A stretch of 6,148 bases of DNA from Clostridia bacterium (GTDB lineage Bacteria; Bacillota; Clostridia; Christensenellales; Pumilibacteraceae): positions 1-6,148 of the forward strand of contig JAFTMM010000091.1 of the NCBI GenBank assembly GCA_017452405.1. The letters run 5' to 3'. The position numbers and the translations under genes were made by a program. The notes under the pieces were generated by a model, which was not told the DNA's origin, ran no database searches, and worked only from the letters and a program-made list of their open reading frames with translations. How positions within the stretch are numbered: the first letter of the stretch is position 1; each line of letters begins with the position of its first letter. Shown one piece after another: positions 5,513 through 6,148 of this stretch.

Positions 5513-6148
5513 AACTCCAACGTAGTTACTGCAGACGGAAAGCTTTCCGAATATATAGATATAGGCGATTTTAACGACGAGGACGTTCTCGTATCCAAAG
5601 GCATTGCAGACGCTACCGGACTTTCCAAAGGTTCGGAAATAGAGGTCAAAAACGCTTCGGGCGATATTCGAAAATTCAAGGTGACGGGCGTAGTTACGAT
5701 ATACTCCGAGTGTTGGGTATTTATAGGACAACAGCTATACGAACAGGAGTTCGGCGACGCGTCTTTCGACTCATTGTTGGTGCAAAGCAATATTGAGGAA
5801 GACGATCAATCGAAAACGGTAGAAAAACTATTCAGTATAGACGGAGTTACCGGCGCTACTTTCACCTCGTCGGAAAAAGTTATTTTCGACAATATGGGTG
5901 AAACGATTTCGCTTATCGTCGCCGTGCTTATCGTATGCGCCGGCGCGCTCGTCGTAATAGTGCTTTATAACCTTACTAACATCAATATAGGCGAACGAAA
6001 GAAAGAAATTGCAACGCTGAAAGTGCTTGGATATAATATGCGTGAGGTTGCAGGTTACGTGTTCCGTGAAATATTCCTGCTCGTCATTCTCGGCGTATTA
6101 GTGGGCTTTGGTTTGGGCTTCGGTCTGCTCTATTTCATCATAAGTTCA
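5513..6148 (+). pseudogene. Continuation of the FtsX-family permease after the in-frame stop (3' end outside window)
   Basis: Read in the same frame as the upstream permease, 212 codons are open to the window edge. They hold the rest of the second extracytoplasmic domain, including a LAKKLGL/VGD-like stretch seen here as VSKGIADATGLSKGSEIEV (about codons 27-45), then TM6 (TISLIVAVLIVCAGALVVIVLY, 131-152), the FtsX coupling motif GERKKEIATLKVLGY (160-174), matching DEDRSQIGTLRSLGY in the first half, and most of TM7 (188-210). No start codon with a ribosome binding site lies after the stop; the first ATG in frame is at 5894, just before TM6. It is therefore the tail of one gene, not a second gene. 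Conservation of the motifs suggests that the TAA is recent, or a sequence or assembly error. Confidence 0.8.

Noticed and set aside
5500..5515. Alternative genetic code or selenocysteine-like recoding at the permease stop
   Set aside because: The codon is TAA, not TGA, and TAA serves as the normal stop of other genes in the window. No recoding element was recognised.
5894..6148. A separate gene starting at ATG 5894 for the second FtsX half
   Set aside because: There is no ribosome binding site before it, and it would begin right before TM6, losing the extracytoplasmic domain that is plainly encoded in the same frame upstream. It is better read as the tail of the interrupted permease.

Overview
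The window looks like chromosomal DNA from a low-to-moderate GC member of the Bacillota, most likely Clostridia. The grounds are a BirA with an N-terminal helix-turn-helix, a DUF4364 protein and a small TSCPD-domain protein (both typical of Clostridia), purine-rich GGAGG ribosome binding sites and near-consensus sigma-A promoters. No mobile element, CRISPR array, tRNA or rRNA was seen. Species cannot be named from this.

Layout. (1) Positions 1-628, minus strand: 5' part of birA (biotin protein ligase/repressor), running off the left edge. (2) Positions 629-785: a divergent control region with a strong birA promoter whose -10 box lies only 6 nt from the ATG (probably leaderless), a BirA-operator-like inverted repeat over the birA -35, an AT-rich inverted repeat, and an extended -10 promoter facing right. 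(3) Positions 786-1592: a two-gene operon, DUF4364 protein then TSCPD (TIGR03905-like) protein, ending at a bidirectional terminator at 1642-1676. (4) Positions 1692-2918, minus strand: a membrane-anchored protein with a long Glu-rich stalk and four DUF1508 (YegP-like) modules. (5) Positions 2919-3131: a divergent intergenic region with a perfect 7-4-7 palindrome and a near-perfect sigma-A promoter facing right. (6) Positions 3132-6148: an ABC export operon of the MacB/FtsX type: a complete ATPase, a junction made of a 34-bp tandem repeat, then a large FtsX-family permease that runs off the right edge.

The most notable points are at the right end. The permease reading frame is broken by a single in-frame TAA at 5510-5512. 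The same frame then stays open for 212 more codons and encodes the expected second extracellular domain and FtsX domain, so the gene is nonsense-disrupted (or the base is a sequence error). The ATPase-permease junction is a 34-bp direct repeat (two full copies and a partial third) that contains both the ATPase stop codon and the permease start codon and leaves the permease without a visible Shine-Dalgarno sequence. I see no clear new multi-gene system. The least explained gene is the tethered four-module DUF1508 protein.
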